Source: Cycas panzhihuaensis (Eukaryota; Cycadophyta). Taken from it: a stretch of 64,000 nt of DNA. Each line of letters begins with the position of its first letter. The stretch's first letter is position 1. The position numbers were made by a program, and so were the translations under genes. Under the pieces are notes generated by a model. It worked only from the letters and a program-made list of their open reading frames with translations. It was not told the origin of the DNA and did not search any database. Shown one piece after another: positions 44,314 to 56,990 of the stretch. Location: positions 64,115,741-64,179,740 of the forward strand of contig CM041465.1 in NCBI GenBank assembly GCA_023213395.1, in the 5' to 3' direction.

Positions 44314-46200
44314 GTGGTTATCACAGTAGACAACTATAAAATATATGGATAACCATGATGAGTTTTATTAAGATGATGACTTAGGGAATAGACAGATGTT
44401 AGGGAGTTGTGGACTATTGAAGGCTATCAGGATGTCATAATATGCTTTATATCAACATCTCCTAGTAGACATCATCACCCATTGGGATCATAAGTTGCAT
44501 GTGTTCCACCTCCCCTAGGTAGGGGATGTCATTATCACACCAGGGGACATTCATAGGATCTTGGGCATTAGTGTTGCTAGGGATATTGCCTAGCAATGAC
44601 GTTACACATAAGGAGGTGACCATGTTCTTCATTGGCTAGGAAAGGTGGGATAGATGTGGGATACCAATCCAGACTATGGTTATGTCACAGATTCCTTAGG
44701 TGAGGAAGTTGATCACATTAGGCATTTTGTTCTGAGTCTCCTAGAAACAAAACTACAAGGACATACCTAACAGATAGATAAAGATAGTTAGGAGGTGCGA
44801 GGCCATGGGGATACTAGATTGAGACACTCTGATAGTGATGAACATGGTTTCCCAACTAGATGTTATTAGAGTGATAGGGAGAGGAGGATTCTCCTATTGT
44901 ACATTACTGCAATGTTGGTTCTTTGATCACTTTGGGGTGGTAGCACCACTAAGAGGACCACATCCCATCTCAGCATGGGCTCCTATGGTATATAAGTGGT
45001 AGACTCAATTTAGAGGGACCAAGGACTAGGTACACATCAAGCACTCAGTGGAGGAAACATCCGTAGACCTACTCACCATGGCAGATTATACGATAGATCC
45101 ATATAGAGGGGTGAGATGGGATAGTGATGACGAAGCACGAGGAGTAGGAGGTGCCCCTAAAGATGGCGATGATGACAATGGCAGTGACAGAGGTGATGGG
45201 GCAGGCCTATTGAGAGCAACAGGAGGTGAGGTGAGTCTATAAGGAAATGCAAGAAGTGAGGCAAGGCCTTCAGGAGTCGCAGGAGAGGAGGCAAGTCTAT
45301 CAGGAGCTGCAGGGAGAGATAGGCCACCTTGCACACCAGTCTAGAGACTAAGGGTGGTAGGAAAAGCTCAAGCTATGGCAATGACAATAGAGGTAGTGGC
45401 AGAGGGGGGAGGAGATTCCCTAATAGGCCAAGTAGTAGGCGAGGTCATACCCAAGGAGGAGGAGGTACCAACTACCAAGGAAGGTCCCGAGGAGTAGATA
45501 GTCACTAGATTAGAGGAGTCGATCATCCCAAGAGGTGAGACACTACCCTTCCCTCGTATCTTTCGACTATCAAGCATTTGGATAGTTTGCTTTGATTTGA
45601 TTTTGAGGGTTTAATATGCATATGGATATATGGACTAATATGTATTATGTTTGACTTGGCAGGAGCAGTGGAGATGGGGAGGTTGATCGAGGTAGTAGTT
45701 TGAGAGATATTCTCCCAAGCCTATGTGGAGGGGATACCTCTTGTCTAGGCTAGAGAGGATCCATGATTAGCAAGGGCATACACAATAGTATTTACCCGAC
45801 TAATCAGGGCTAGGGACATATGGGTAGTGGAGTCCCAGGAGCATCAAGAGAGGATGGGACCACTATAGGGGGAGCTAGTTAGGACTCGTGCAGAGAGAGA
45901 CACCCTAAGCAATCGAGTTTACATGTTAGAGGCTCAGGGTGGAGGAGAAAGTGGAGATATAGAGAGAGTTACATCTGGATATCTATACAGGAGGAGATAC
46001 TCCAAGGACTGGAGGAGAGACTCTGAGGAGTGGAGGGAGAGAGGGATTGTATCTAGGTGTGATATGATCAGCTAGTAGATCAGGTGGCATCAAGGTTGCC
46101 GCAGAGTAGGAACCAAACGTAGATGATAGAAGTGACCCCAAGGAGCCCTTGGGATGAGGGAAGTGAGATTAAGAGCTTGCAGAGGCACATGAGGAGCCTA
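44314..46200 (+). pseudogene. B3 antisense PMD-domain gene, two exons
   Basis: Third family B copy, opposite to B3 gag. PMD blocks are recognisable along 44320-45000 (GRGGFSYCTLL near 44880, HFGVVAP near 44930). From 45048 an open stretch reads EETSVDLLTMADYTIDPYRG, VRWDSDDEARGVGGAPKDGD and DDNGSDRGDGAG, showing the acidic tail without stops. Exon 1 ends at 45534. After the 128-nt intron, exon 2 has MGRLIEVVV and charged EERL-type repeats near 45990-46040. The position equivalent to ATG 9055 of B1 is ACA here. Confidence 0.7.
45535..45662 (+). other. Intron in the B3 antisense PMD gene
   Basis: Donor AG|GTGAGACACTACC, acceptor TTGACTTGGCAG|GAGCAG, 128 nt. Same length and ends as B1. Confidence 0.7.
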
Positions 46201-47347
46201 GGAGGCATGTGGTCTCCTAAGGAGGGATAACACCTACCAAGAGATGACACTCCATGAGCATAGGAGCACCAGAGAGTAGGGCATGGCTAGTTTTGATCGG
46301 GAAAGCACCAGACCTCCAAGGAGCCACCATATGTTGCCACATGATTGTACTCCTCCCTACAAGGATGCCAACTTCTCGTGGATGATGTACTGCATTATTA
46401 TGTATGATATGACACATTATGTATATAGATGAGGGCCAATGGCACCCCATTTGATGTATGATGATTATGTTCTGAAGGTGTATTTTGTTGTATTTTATTA
46501 TATTTTGTTGCATGTTTTGTTTATATATTTATATGTATGTAGACATAGGTGCACAGGTGCACGAGGGGTTATACATCATGATGATTTAGTTGGTTGTTAT
46601 ATGGCTTTTGTTATTAGATCACATGGGTGATGCTTACACTTCCTTTTATGCAGGTCAATACTTGTAGCGGGCACACACGACCACCATGAGCATACGTGAT
46701 AGGCATGTGTGAGGCTATGGGATGGGGAGCCATACATGTCTATCAAAGGAGCATAGTGGGATATGTAAAGGAGGCATCAGTGGGAGAGAGACAGACCAAG
46801 TACTCAACCATGAAGTCCTAGTTGGAGTGCATTTTTGAACTCAGAAGTTACATGAACCAACATATCCAATAAGTTGGAAAGGTATCCTCTAGGAGGGAGA
46901 CACAAGGTGCCACAGAAGACAATGGAGAGATAGAAAAGACACCCTAAACCATCATTCCACCCATGGTTTGAGCGAATGAGGACGCACTTAGGATGGTAGT
47001 TTAGGCTCATTTTGGAGTAAAAAAAGGAAAAAAAAATAATGTGGCTAATCTACAAAGGGGTGGAGACAGTCACACATAGAATGGAGATGGATGAAGAAGG
47101 GCATGCCCCATATGGTTAGGCCCATAAGTAAAATGGTTTTGATCAGAACTAGTAAGTGTGAGGGACCTAACATGTGATAGATCATGTGGCAAGGTTGCAT
47201 CTAAGTAGAATTGGCTCTGGTCTTAGGTGAGGATCTAGGTTGTGAAGAGGAAGTACCTCTACGAGTGGTCTATCAACATGGATGCCTACATGAAGCCACT
47301 TGGCGAGGGTGAGAATGTGAAAGAAGTGGTTGGTTTAGAACTAATAG
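46201..47347 (-). other. B3 non-coding region and pol-deletion junction
   Basis: Homologous to B1 11001-12111. It includes the uninterrupted copia target (46349-46353), AT-rich runs near 46480-46540, the post-integrase motif ATGAGCCTAAACTACC near 47010-46990 and the foreign filler at about 47085-47345 that replaces RT-RNase H-integrase. No gene. Confidence 0.6.
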
Positions 47348-48130
47348 CTAAGGAGCTAGTGTCAAATAAGGTGAAGAAGGGATACTCGATTGGGATACCC
47401 TCTTAGGCGTGCATGAAACCAAGGTGACACGCCAAGGAGGGGGCTCATGGCCCTCACTATCAGACTTAGAGTCACCTATGATGGCTAGGAAACCATAGCT
47501 ACTTATACTAATAGAGGCACACCTAACTAGGTTTGGCTTATAACAAGGCATAGGTTCTAATTGATTAAGGTTAGTCTCCTAAAAAAGAGGCCCCACAGAA
47601 GGGATAACCTCCTCAGGATTGCTATCTTCATCATCAAAGATAGCTTGGTAGGCTAGATGAGAAGTGTGAGATGGCATAGGCTCATGGGTGATAACCTTAA
47701 CTCATCCTTCATGGATAAATTTAAGTTACCCCCAATGTGAGGAGCAGATTGCTCTCATTTCATTGAGCCATGGTTGGCCCAATAGGAAGTTGTACTCTAC
47801 TTTAATATCCAGTACAACAACATCCACGAAAATGGTCTTCCCTCTGAATGTGAGAAAAAGGGAGACTATCCCTAAGGGGGACTTCTCAGGCCTGTCATAC
47901 CCTTGGAATTTCTAAGGGATAGACTCAAGAGCTACCAAGCTTAGCTCCTTAAGCATGTGCACAGGTATAGTATTAACCAAAGAGCCATTATCCATGATGG
48001 TCCTCTTTATGATAAAATTTGGAGCATCAACTGAAATGATAAATGGGTAATACAAAAGCTTCTCTCATTTACTAGGAGATGAGAGATCTCAAGGATAAAA
48101 CGAGATGATAGGTGGTCCATAAAAGGTTGT
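47348..48130 (-). pseudogene. B3 protease and linker
   Basis: The minus strand near 48000 reads IMDNGSLVN with the D-N-G loop, inside sequence closely matching the B1 protease. The linker is open at 47551-47348 (MPCYKPNLVRCASISISSYG, then EPPPWRVTLVSCTPKRVS), as in B1. RT is absent after it. Confidence 0.65.
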
Positions 48131-50766
48131 GCCTATAGCATAGATAGAAGCATCATGTTGGCCAAGAGCTTCAAGAAGAAGAGTGTGTTGCTCAAGATAG
48201 CTTCTCAAGACATCCATCAAGGACAACCCTGCAGCAACAGTGTGAAGTTCGTCAATGATGGAGAAGGACTTCCCCTTCGCAGTAGGTTGGGGAATCACCT
48301 TTCAAAAATCATAATGACCATACATGAATGGTCTTGGGAAGCATAGAGATTTCTAGAGGAGGGACTTCCAGAAGAGGATCAAGGTGAGATGTGGAAGAAG
48401 AGGCATTGTTTGTCTCTTTAGCTACATGGGAGCGAGTTAAGGCATATAACGGTGTGGTCTCAAGTATTGAAATGACTCTCTTTTCCTTGTTTCAAGATTG
48501 AGAGGGTGAAGGAGTGTGGCAGACGAGAGAATTAAAAGAAGAGAATGAGTTCCTTGCACCCTTCCCTTTAGCTTGCGAAGGGTGAGGGTTTAGGGACCTC
48601 TCTATATTTTGGTTACCCTTTTATTGGGTGTTGCGATCGCACTCCTTGTGCTTAGGGAAAGGATATTTTTGGACAGGTTGGTCTAGGTTGGACCTAGATA
48701 CTTATTTGGAGGAAGAGTTGCATTGAGGGGAAGCCTTAGGGTGTTGGGCCCTATATTGTGAATCTTTATGGAAGCACTCCCCATGGATAGAACACCACTT
48801 CTTCTCTAGAGAGGAATCAGGCTTCCTCGTTTGAGAAGGATGGGTGTTACTACCCTTAAGGGGGGGGGGCTTAGGAAGCTTGATGGACTGGTTTAAGTGA
48901 ATTAGGGGATGAAGGGGCTTAGAGCTTAAGCTCCTTCATGGTTCATTTAAAAGAATGTATAGTTGAGGTCAAAGGGTCTAAGGTCTTTTCTGTTGGATGA
49001 GAAGAAGACCTAGAGGGTTGTTGGATTTTTATCTCATGATATGGGGGAGGTGCCTCATACCGTTGTGAGGGCTTAAGAGGCTTCTTAAAACCCACCTAAA
49101 TCTCAATGGCATCAAGCACTAAGCACTTGGCTATGGTGGAGTTATAAGTTGTTGCCTCCATTTTAAAGACTTCAATGTGGACTTCTGGGCAAAGGGAATT
49201 AACAAAGAGATCTCTCTTTAACTCCTTAGGCAAGGTGGCCTTTGTGGAGTGGAGAAGATCATGAAAGCATCTCATAAAGTCATGATTTATCTCATCATGA
49301 CCTTGTTTAATGCATAAGAGGGCTTTCACTCTGCTCTCAAAATGACAAGCTACGTCAAAATAGTTAATGAATTCATCCACAAGTTATTGGAATGAATAGA
49401 TAGAATGTGATAGTAGGTGATAGAACCACTTAAGGGCATCGCCTTGGAGAGAGTGTGGGAAGAGTTTTATGAGGATATGGCCATATACCCAATAATTGAT
49501 GTATTCCATAGAAAAAGTTCTGATATGCTCCATTAGGTCTTAAGATAATTTCCCATCAAATTTGGGAACCTCGAGAGGGTGAGGTGATAAGTTGGTTCTT
49601 AATGCCTTAATAAATAAAGGTGTTGATCTATAGTCCATAAAAGGGAGTGCCATTGATTGGACCATAGGATCGATGAAAGACGGGAGAGGAGGTGGACAAG
49701 GTTACCCAAACCCTCCTTGAGAGACTTGGTTTGATAAGGGATATTGACCTCCTCATGTTTGGTAGGAAGGAGCTAATCTTAGATTCGAGGGAATTTACAT
49801 AGGAGCTGGTAGGTATGAGGGACCCATCCCTCTTTAGGAAAATGCCCCTTATTAGAAAGTAGCTTGATAGATAGTGCCTTGGGGAGAGGCTTTCCCTCCT
49901 TATAAAGGCGCAACATATAAGAAAGCCTAAGAGGATGGAATAGAGGGGTGCAGAACTAGGTTTTATCCATATGGGTTGCCCGTAGGTGGCACAACCCCAT
50001 ATGGGTGCAAAGGGTCCACCCCAAATACTGGAATAGGATTTCCCTTACCATGCCCCTATAGTTAAGAAGTATAACCTGGAGGCATGTAGAGGGAAGGATC
50101 CCTAGGTTGAGGCTAGGAATGTATGGGAGTGTGCCCCACACAACTAAAAGTAGGGGTGCCCATAGGCCCCTTAGGCCTAACGGGAGGCAGATATAGTATG
50201 GTTGGTTGGGGTATAGTTGTTTGGCTGGAAAGAGGCATACTGATCCCAAGTTGGGAAAAGGATATGCCTTAGGTGGCCCCTAAGGAGCATGGAACATAAG
50301 GAGAGGAAGATGAAGCGAGGGATGTACTTGTTGTAGGTAAGGGTGTCAAACAAGATAGACAAGGAGGATTGGATGTAGAATAAGGAAGCACAATGCTTCA
50401 TAGGATGTTCTCAAACCACTTAGGGTGTGATTGGAGATGGGTAGCCTGGAAGCATTGGTTTAGGACTTCCACGACATCTGTGAGAGGGGTGTATACCTGT
50501 TCATAAGAGGTAGAGAGGTCTTGATATGAGGCAGACCCCACAGGGCAATCCTTATGAGGATCACCACCAAAGTGATGGTACTCTAGGGAAGAGGATGGCT
50601 CCACCTCGTAAGTGGAGAGGTGGTGGACTTGCAGGTGCTTTTAGTCAGTCAGGTAAAAAATAGGATCCCCACCCTCTTGGGTGGGCCCTTGAAAAGATGT
50701 TGATGGCTCATGAGCTTCAGAACCAGAGGCATGGTATTCCCAATCCAACAGGAATCATTCAATGGT
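48131..50766 (-). pseudogene. B3 gag
   Basis: The ATG of B1/B2 is ATT here (near 50764) and the third codon is TGA, so the start is lost. The N-terminal region is open at 50604-50398 (SSSLEYHHFGGDPHKDCPVG). The Retrotrans_gag core is intact at 49380-49096 (MDEFINYFDVACHFESRVKA, KQGHDEINHDFMRCFHDLLH, ELKRDLFVNSLCPEVHIEVF). The knuckle-like WCSIHGECFHKDSQ near 48795-48755 keeps the central His that B1 and B2 lost. Product would be a particle protein. Confidence 0.75.
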
Positions 50767-50993
50767 CGAATCAGAATATGATGAAGGAAGGGGATGATAA
50801 GAGGAGTCTTCCAACAAGGGAGGAAGGCCTTATAAGCGATGAGAGAATTGTCACATATAAGTTCCCCTAAAGATTGGAAAGAAAAGAGATGATGAAGCAA
50901 GTGTTGGGGCTACCCAACAAATCGAGGAGAGATACCATGAAAGGAGGTAGCACCAATAAGAAAGGGAGAGAGGATCAATCCCTTACTAGCAGT

Positions 50994-51011
50994 TCCCCAG
51001 TATGGTCGCTA
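50994..51011 (-). other. Primer-binding site of unit B3
   Basis: The minus strand reads TAGCGACCATACTGGGGA, differing from the B2 PBS by one transition, one base from the LTR end at 51013. Confidence 0.8.
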
Positions 51012-51012
51012 G

Positions 51013-54000
51013 TGGAATTGCACCTCTAAGGGGAGTAACTAAACTTGGATAAGGTCAATTAGAAGAAATCACCCATAAATAGCATCCATGTATCAGAGCA
51101 CAGGTTCATGACCTACAAATGGCATGTAAACTTCCTTCAAGGTAACTCTACCTTGATTAGGAGTGATGCATATGCGAGGGATATCATCGGTTTCCCAAGT
51201 AACCTCAAAGAGAAGGGCACTCCAATCCTTAGGTGGCTGAAGGAGGGAGGAAAAGAGGAGCATGGGGATGGCTCCTTGCATAGGAAAAGGAGCATGAAGG
51301 AGGTGGTTTTAGTAAAAAGAGAGAAAAGAATAGCACATACATACATAAGCAGTTAATAGGATGACTAGACTCACAGGTTAGGTATCGACTTAAAGGCCAC
51401 ACTAAAGTAGTTTACCCAACATAACTAAAGAAGATAAAGAAGGTAGCCTGAAATGGGTGATGCCCTTAAGGCACCAAATTCAAAAGGATCGTAGGGATAG
51501 GAACCAATAAAAGGAGTGTCTCACGATTTATGCTTGTTGATTATAATGCAGAGTGGTATAGAAGAGTTGTGGTGCATGTAATAATATGTCCTTATATATA
51601 AGGATTTGCTAAATAAGGAAATAATACAAATTTCTCACATGTTTATCACTCATACATATAACCTCACTCTTATTATCTTTTAAACATAAAAGAAATAGAT
51701 CATGAAGGGGAGCTATATGCTAAGTAATACAACAAGGTAGGAGTGATGTGACATGCAAACATATAGGGTTCTTACTACATGTAGTTTATTAAGAAAGCAA
51801 GCAAGCTAGTCTAGTGCAAATGACCTGAACTAGTTCTTTTTCATTTCATTTTTTATGATATGCAAGTGTAAGGAAGGGAGTAAAAGAGGAGGATAAAGGA
51901 AGCAAAGGACACACCTAGAACATGGCAGTTGAAGTAGCATCACCCTTTCTATGCTTGTTGTCCTTATCCTACTCTAATCATGGATGGTGCGATGGAATGA
52001 AGTTGGCGACGAAGGGTAGGGGGCTCCCCTACCTCCCCCCCAAATCAAAAGGAAAAGAGACGGGGAAAGAAAGTAATACAAAGAAGTACAAAGCGATTAC
52101 CTCTTTATTTTGCAACCTTAAAAACCAAAGAGAAAATGATAGTTGGAAGGATGGGAATGTACCTGGGTAGGCTTCTGCTCTTCCTTTCCATATGCAATAA
52201 GAAACAACCTATAACCAAATGAGTTTTGCCCTTTCCTAAGGGGTTCGAAACATACACATGATAGGTGTACAATATGAAAATGATATGATACCATTGTCTT
52301 AGCTAAAAGAAATATTGTTTATCACAATACCACTTCTTACTCCTTTTATAATGTCTAGCAAACAATAAAGAAGAAAAAGAGGGGAAAGTAAAGGGAGAAA
52401 GAGGATAACTAGCCTTAGATTGGCTAACCCTATGTATTTGTAATGATTCATGCTATCCAAGTACTAGGGAAGATGAGGGAGACTGAATGCAACAGACTCT
52501 TAGAATGCACACAAATTACTTGTGAAGATGTTGCACTTTGTCACCAATGTTGTAAAAGTTACAAAGTGCAACTTTTGAAACCTCAATAAAGTCTAAATCC
52601 AAGGCATAAGCAAGGTAGGGAATGGGGTTGGAATCACACTCATGTAGGGCCCATACAACTAGTAGCAAGTGTAGCAATGGGCTACCTACACTGCTGCTAG
52701 CGATGACCTTCTTTCCAATAGCCCTTTGGAAGCCCAAGAGAGGCATAAAGAAGGAAGAGGTGAGGAGAGAAGGGGGGTGCCCTTGAGGAGAAGGCTTGTT
52801 GGGTGTAGAACCCTACCTTTTGTCGTTTCACTCTCTATGAGTTCCTCTTCCTCGCTGCCTCCTTCAAGAAATAATAAAGGAACCAAAATGAAGAAGGAAA
52901 CAAGTAGGAAGGGGCGGGTTTACCTCTCGTTTAAGGTGGAAAAGTAAAGGAAGAAAACTATAGAAATACTAACAAATTACTTTTGTATTATCTAAAGGAA
53001 AAGGAAATGAACTCTTGGTCTAGAGGTACCTATTATGAGTAGATCAGAGGTAGATCTACCTAAGAAACAAAGGAGAGGAGCCAATCCTATGGGGGTTTAT
53101 AGGTGAAACACTAAGGGGGCGATAAGTTGAAAGGAGACAAGAGTGAAAAGGGGCTGTTTGAACTTGTTGAAGTACTTGGACCATGTTCTTCCCTTTACTA
53201 GCTACGTTTTAGGCCTACTACTATGTGTCTGAAGCTGCAAGGGGATGGCTAATGGTTGAAGAGTTGATATAGTAGACTTGTCCTATTGCAGGGTATTTTT
53301 GGAGAGTAATGTGAAAAAATGAGTGAGAAATCTAAGAAGAGAATGAAATGAGGTTGTTTTTGGGTTTTTAAACCCAACCCTAGCTCAATTGAGTGATTAG
53401 GATTCAGGCTGGGCCAAGAATAAGTCACTGCCACGTGGTAATTTTACAATAAATGCAAAATTAGCCATGGTAATTTTTTAAAAAATAAATTATGATAGTC
53501 ACCTCGCGGTAAACTTAGTGGTACCATGAAGTTTGTAGTAGTACTATGAAGTTTAGTATAGTGCATAGGAAACATAAGAAAAATAAAGGGGAAAGAGCCT
53601 AGGAGCTCTAAGAAAAGGGAAACTCAAGCCTAGAGGGGTAAGGTACTCTGTTTAGGTGGTAGGAAAGGCTGTGGGGTTTAGGAGAGCCTATAACACACAA
53701 GTATTAAAGGTGAATAATTTCTCAAAAGAGTCAACAAATAAATGGAGGATGGCAACCAGGCCTAGGCAAGGTGTTAGGGGTCATGATGTGCTGATGGGTT
53801 ATGAGATTAGGCCATGGAGGCCAAATGGTACTTAGGAACATTGTAGAGACATGAAGGAGGGTTATGGATTGCCATGGGATATGTATCCTTAGATTGTCAT
53901 TAGCTGAAAAGTGTTGAGATGCAATGCAGTCAAGCAATGGATGCATAGTGGTTATGCAATGAGTCAATCGTCATGTGATTTAGATGTAATGCTTTAATCA

Positions 54001-54094
54001 ACCTTTCTTGGAATTGATAATAGTAAGGGATAAAAGCGTACCTATACTTACCTGAGTCGACTCACCCATGCCCATTCCTAGTGGCTAGGAAATA
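51013..54094 (-). repeat. Family B long LTR, right (5' LTR of unit B3)
   Basis: 3082 bp. The minus strand starts TATTTCCTAGCC at 54094 (TG decayed to TA) and ends CAATTCCA at 51013. Contains hairpin 52529-52572, G-box CCACGTGG 53431-53438 and GGTACC-type module 53512-53560. No conserved ORF. Confidence 0.85.
52529..52572. other. Conserved hairpin in the long LTR, right copy
   Basis: GTTGCACTTTGT (52530-52541) pairs perfectly with ACAAAGTGCAAC (52561-52572). Equivalent to 17260-17304. Confidence 0.7.
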
Positions 54095-54099
54095 AGAGC
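54095..54099. repeat. Right target-site duplication of the array (AGAGC)
   Basis: Pairs with GGAGC at 3794-3798, one transition apart. Gag of element A resumes in frame 1 at 54100. Confidence 0.75.
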
Positions 54100-54503
54100 C
54101 AATGTCATATGTTCCAAGCCAAATATAAACACTCAAACAAATCATGTTTCTAAAGCTTCTCAAGATCAAATGATTCATAGAGACCCTCTACCTCAATATA
54201 AGGATAAGAAAAATAAAGAGGATAAAGGTAAAGCTAAACAGATTTAGGATGATGAATGTTTACCTCTTGTTCTAATTCATCTAAGAAAATAACTACTTTG
54301 TCTAATCCTTCAATAAAATATATTAATAGTCAAGCTCACACACCTTCCAAAGGTGGTGAGACTAAGAAAACTATCAATATGGTGGAGATTATGAAGAGTG
54401 TAAGTTCATCCAAATCACTCGATGATTTGATGCCTAAATATTTTGACTCTCTACCTCTTATTCCCTATATCCTATTAGGTTTATATCCATTCCTTATAAT
54501 TTA
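54100..54503 (+). pseudogene. Element A gag, C-terminal part
   Basis: Frame 1 resumes with QCHMFQAKYKHSNKS, supplying the missing Cys of the C-x2-H-x4-H-x4-C motif begun at 3763. After several stops it is open from 54256 (MFTSCSNSSKKITTLSNPSI, KTINMVEIMKSVSSSKSLDD) to 54503. The basic, Ser/Lys/Gln-rich composition is like the gag-protease linker of B2. It shows that 1837-3798 and this segment were one gene before the nest arrived. Confidence 0.75.
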
Positions 54504-55030
54504 AAGGATGGATTATTTTCCTTAGTTGATGAGTTGAAGATTATTTCTACTAGTATTTTAGTTATAGATTTGCTGAAGTATTGGTTTGAGCAACATCAAC
54601 TCTTATTTAATGTATTAGGAGTTTCTACTATAGTTTGTTTGTCTACTTCCATGCTTTCTTTCAATTTAGCCATGTTGCCTACTCTTACTACTCATGCTTC
54701 GAATGGCATTTCCCTATTCTACATTAAAATTATTAAGGAAGATATCAACACTAAATGTGTCATTATCGATGAGGGATCATCTATCGAAGTAATCCCTCTT
54801 CATCTTGTTGAGGATCTGAGGATTTCAGTCTTTAACCCTTATGAGTGGATTCATCAAGGATATGATAAGAATCAAAAGGTCCCCCTTGGTCAAGTCATAG
54901 TTCCTTTAACTCTTGAAGAAAAGATAGTTTACACTAAATTTACCATTATCGATCTTAATCTATAATACAATATCCTTTTAGGTAGACCATGGATCACCCA
55001 AATGGCTATTGTATTCTTTTCCCTTTTTAG
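54504..55030 (+). pseudogene. Element A aspartic protease
   Basis: Open from 54534 to 54965: KCVIIDEGSSIEVIPLHLVE with the catalytic Asp at 54768-54770 in a D-E-G loop (B copies have D-N-G), RISVFNPYEWIHQGYDKNQK, VPLGQVIVPLTLEEKIVYTK. After a stop, YNILLGRPWITQM, the usual end of the domain. The D-E-G change may be a mutation of D-N-G (AAC/AAT to GAG needs two changes) or a lineage trait. Confidence 0.78.
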
Positions 55031-56430
55031 TGAACTTTAGTTCATCCATGAAGGTGAATTAAAGTTTATTAAATGTAGGTCAATACCTATTAAATAGTAA
55101 ATCTCACCCATTGAGGCTTTCTCTAAACCTGGCAAGTCATGTAATCCCTTGAAATATTTCTTTTAATCTCTAAGTTTAGGGTAGTATTTTTCCATTGAAA
55201 CTTCTCCTCCTTAAGAAGAAGTAAAAGGCATTGATTTAGTTGAAATTATCCCTATTAAATTAAGTTCTTCATCTACTCCTCATCTTTTGGGTCCTACCTA
55301 TTGATCTTTGGTTTCTCCTCCTTCTTCTTATGAAGAAACGACACAATCTCCTAGTATATCTTGTAAAGAGACAATTGTGAGTGAAATAACCAATTTAAAT
55401 CTTCCACTTTCTACTTAAAGTCATTTCTCATAAGTCCTATATTTCCCTTCAATGATTAATACTTTAATTCCTTCTATTAAGATTGTTTCTTTAATGGATC
55501 ATATGGTTTCATATTCATATGATATACTTACTTCTATCACACATTTTTTCTCTTGGTCTTCTCTGATTACTATATGGTTAAATAGATATAAAAAGAAGAT
55601 ATTGTTGCATAGGTACCCTAATTTAGAATTGAATGATGAGATTATTCCTTTACATGTTATGTCTCAAAGGAATCAGAATATATCTAATGGAGTTTGAGAA
55701 GCGAATTTGATCTTCATCTTTTCCCTTCCTTCCCATTACCTTATTAATGATCCTCCATTATCCCTTGTGTTTATCCCTTCATCTAATAAAAATCATCACT
55801 TTTACCATCATAAGTTTGAGTAAACCTTCAACCTAGGAATTTATTAATAGACTCATCCATGTTTCCTAAGACCCTTCAATCATCAAATTTATACCTACTC
55901 ATCCAAACTCTTTATTTGGTGATTCCCCACCTTTTAAGTCACTTTCCTTGTCTATTTATTTACCTAAAAATCTTCTCCTCATTGACCTTTTGAATTTAGA
56001 TCATTTTGAAAATGATGAGGCATTCCTTGAGAATCTAGTAAGATCAACCCCTAATCTTCCTTCTTGTCATCATAAGTTAGTTTTTTCAAAGATGATACAA
56101 CCTCATTCCCTACTAATTATCCCTTCCTAACTTCAAGAGATAGTTTCTCTTATAGAACCTACTCATCCTTATTTTGAATAGTGTAATGCTATACTAATGG
56201 AAGAAACTATAGATAATGACTTACGATTAGAGGATACTCCTAAAATTATTAAGCTTAGAGTTAATTATTCTCCTCAAGAGATCCCTTAGCTTAAGGATCT
56301 CTTTCATGAGTTTTATTCAGTTTTTTCTTGGGATTAAAATGATATGCAGGGTCTTGATCCCCATGTTGTTAAATACAATATCATTATTACTCTTAGTATT
56401 AAACCCAAATGCCAAAAATAAAGACCTATT
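55031..56430 (+). pseudogene. Element A protease-RT linker, function unknown
   Basis: A 1.4-kb stretch, partly open (55452-55697, 55948-56130). VRSTPNLPSCHHKLVFSKM at about 56038 corresponds to GYVPNFPSGHHRLSHQKVL of B2, and DNDLRLEDTPKIIKLRV to the segment just before RT. No enzyme domain recognised. Confidence 0.55.
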
Positions 56431-56990
56431 CATCCACATCTTTCCACTACTATCAAATAGGAAGTTAAGAAACTACTAAAATCTAGATTCATTGAGAGTG
56501 TTGATTACTCTCAATAGGTTTCTAATATAGTCTTAGTTGTTAAAAAGAATGGCTTAATTCAAATCTACATTGACTTTCTAGATATTAATGATGCATGTCC
56601 CAAAGATAAATTTTCTGTTCCCTTTCTTGATCAAATTTGGGATCAAATGGTTGGTTTTGAAGTTATGTTCTTTATGGGTGGTTTCTTTGGATATAATCAA
56701 ATTTTAATTACATTACATAATCATCATAAAATCACTTTTACTACTCTTTAGGGCACCTTCATTTATAAAGTCATGCCTTTTGGGAAGAAGAATGATGGGG
56801 TTACTTACTAAAGAGCAATGGTCCATAGTTTTCATGATATAATCAATAATATTATTATCATATATTTAAATGGTATGGTTTCCCTCTCTTATAAATGACA
56901 TGATCGTGTGTGTGATTTGAGAATAATCTTTAAAAGATATAGAAAGTATCATTTGTATTTGAATCCATCCAATTTTTTTTTTTGTAGTAA
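56431..56990 (+). pseudogene. Element A reverse transcriptase, catalytic motif lost
   Basis: Recognisable gypsy RT: NIVLVVKKNGLIQIYIDFLD, INDACPKDKFSVPFLDQI, GGFFGYNQILI, ITFTTL, GTFIYKVMPFGKKN. The motif that should be YxDD reads Y-L-N-G at 56863-56874, so both catalytic Asp residues are gone, and MGGF replaces TDGF. Many TAG/TAA stops. It is inactive. Confidence 0.82.

Larger units (their letters stand above)
3799..54094 (-). mobile_element. Tandem two-unit family B array (LTR-int-LTR-int-LTR) inserted in element A
   Basis: Three minus-strand LTRs of almost equal length lie at 3799-6884, 15742-18815 and 51013-54094. They separate two internal regions of about 8.86 and 8.88 kb, the second counted without the inserted element B2. 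Only the outer ends carry a target duplication; the middle LTR has a polypurine-side internal end on one flank and a PBS on the other. This is what unequal recombination between LTRs of sister copies would leave. LTR pairs look roughly 12-15% different in stretches compared by eye. Confidence 0.8.
15742..54094 (-). mobile_element. Unit B3: pol-less Tat-type retrotransposon interrupted by B2
   Basis: The minus-strand order is LTR 54094-51013, PBS, gag and protease (about 50766-47348), pol-deletion junction, antisense PMD gene (44314-46200), then the B2 insertion, second RNase H (19792-19318), polypurine tract and LTR 18815-15742. Without B2 its internal region is about 8.88 kb, against 8.86 kb for B1. 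It shares the pol deletion and the long LTR type with B1. Confidence 0.8.
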
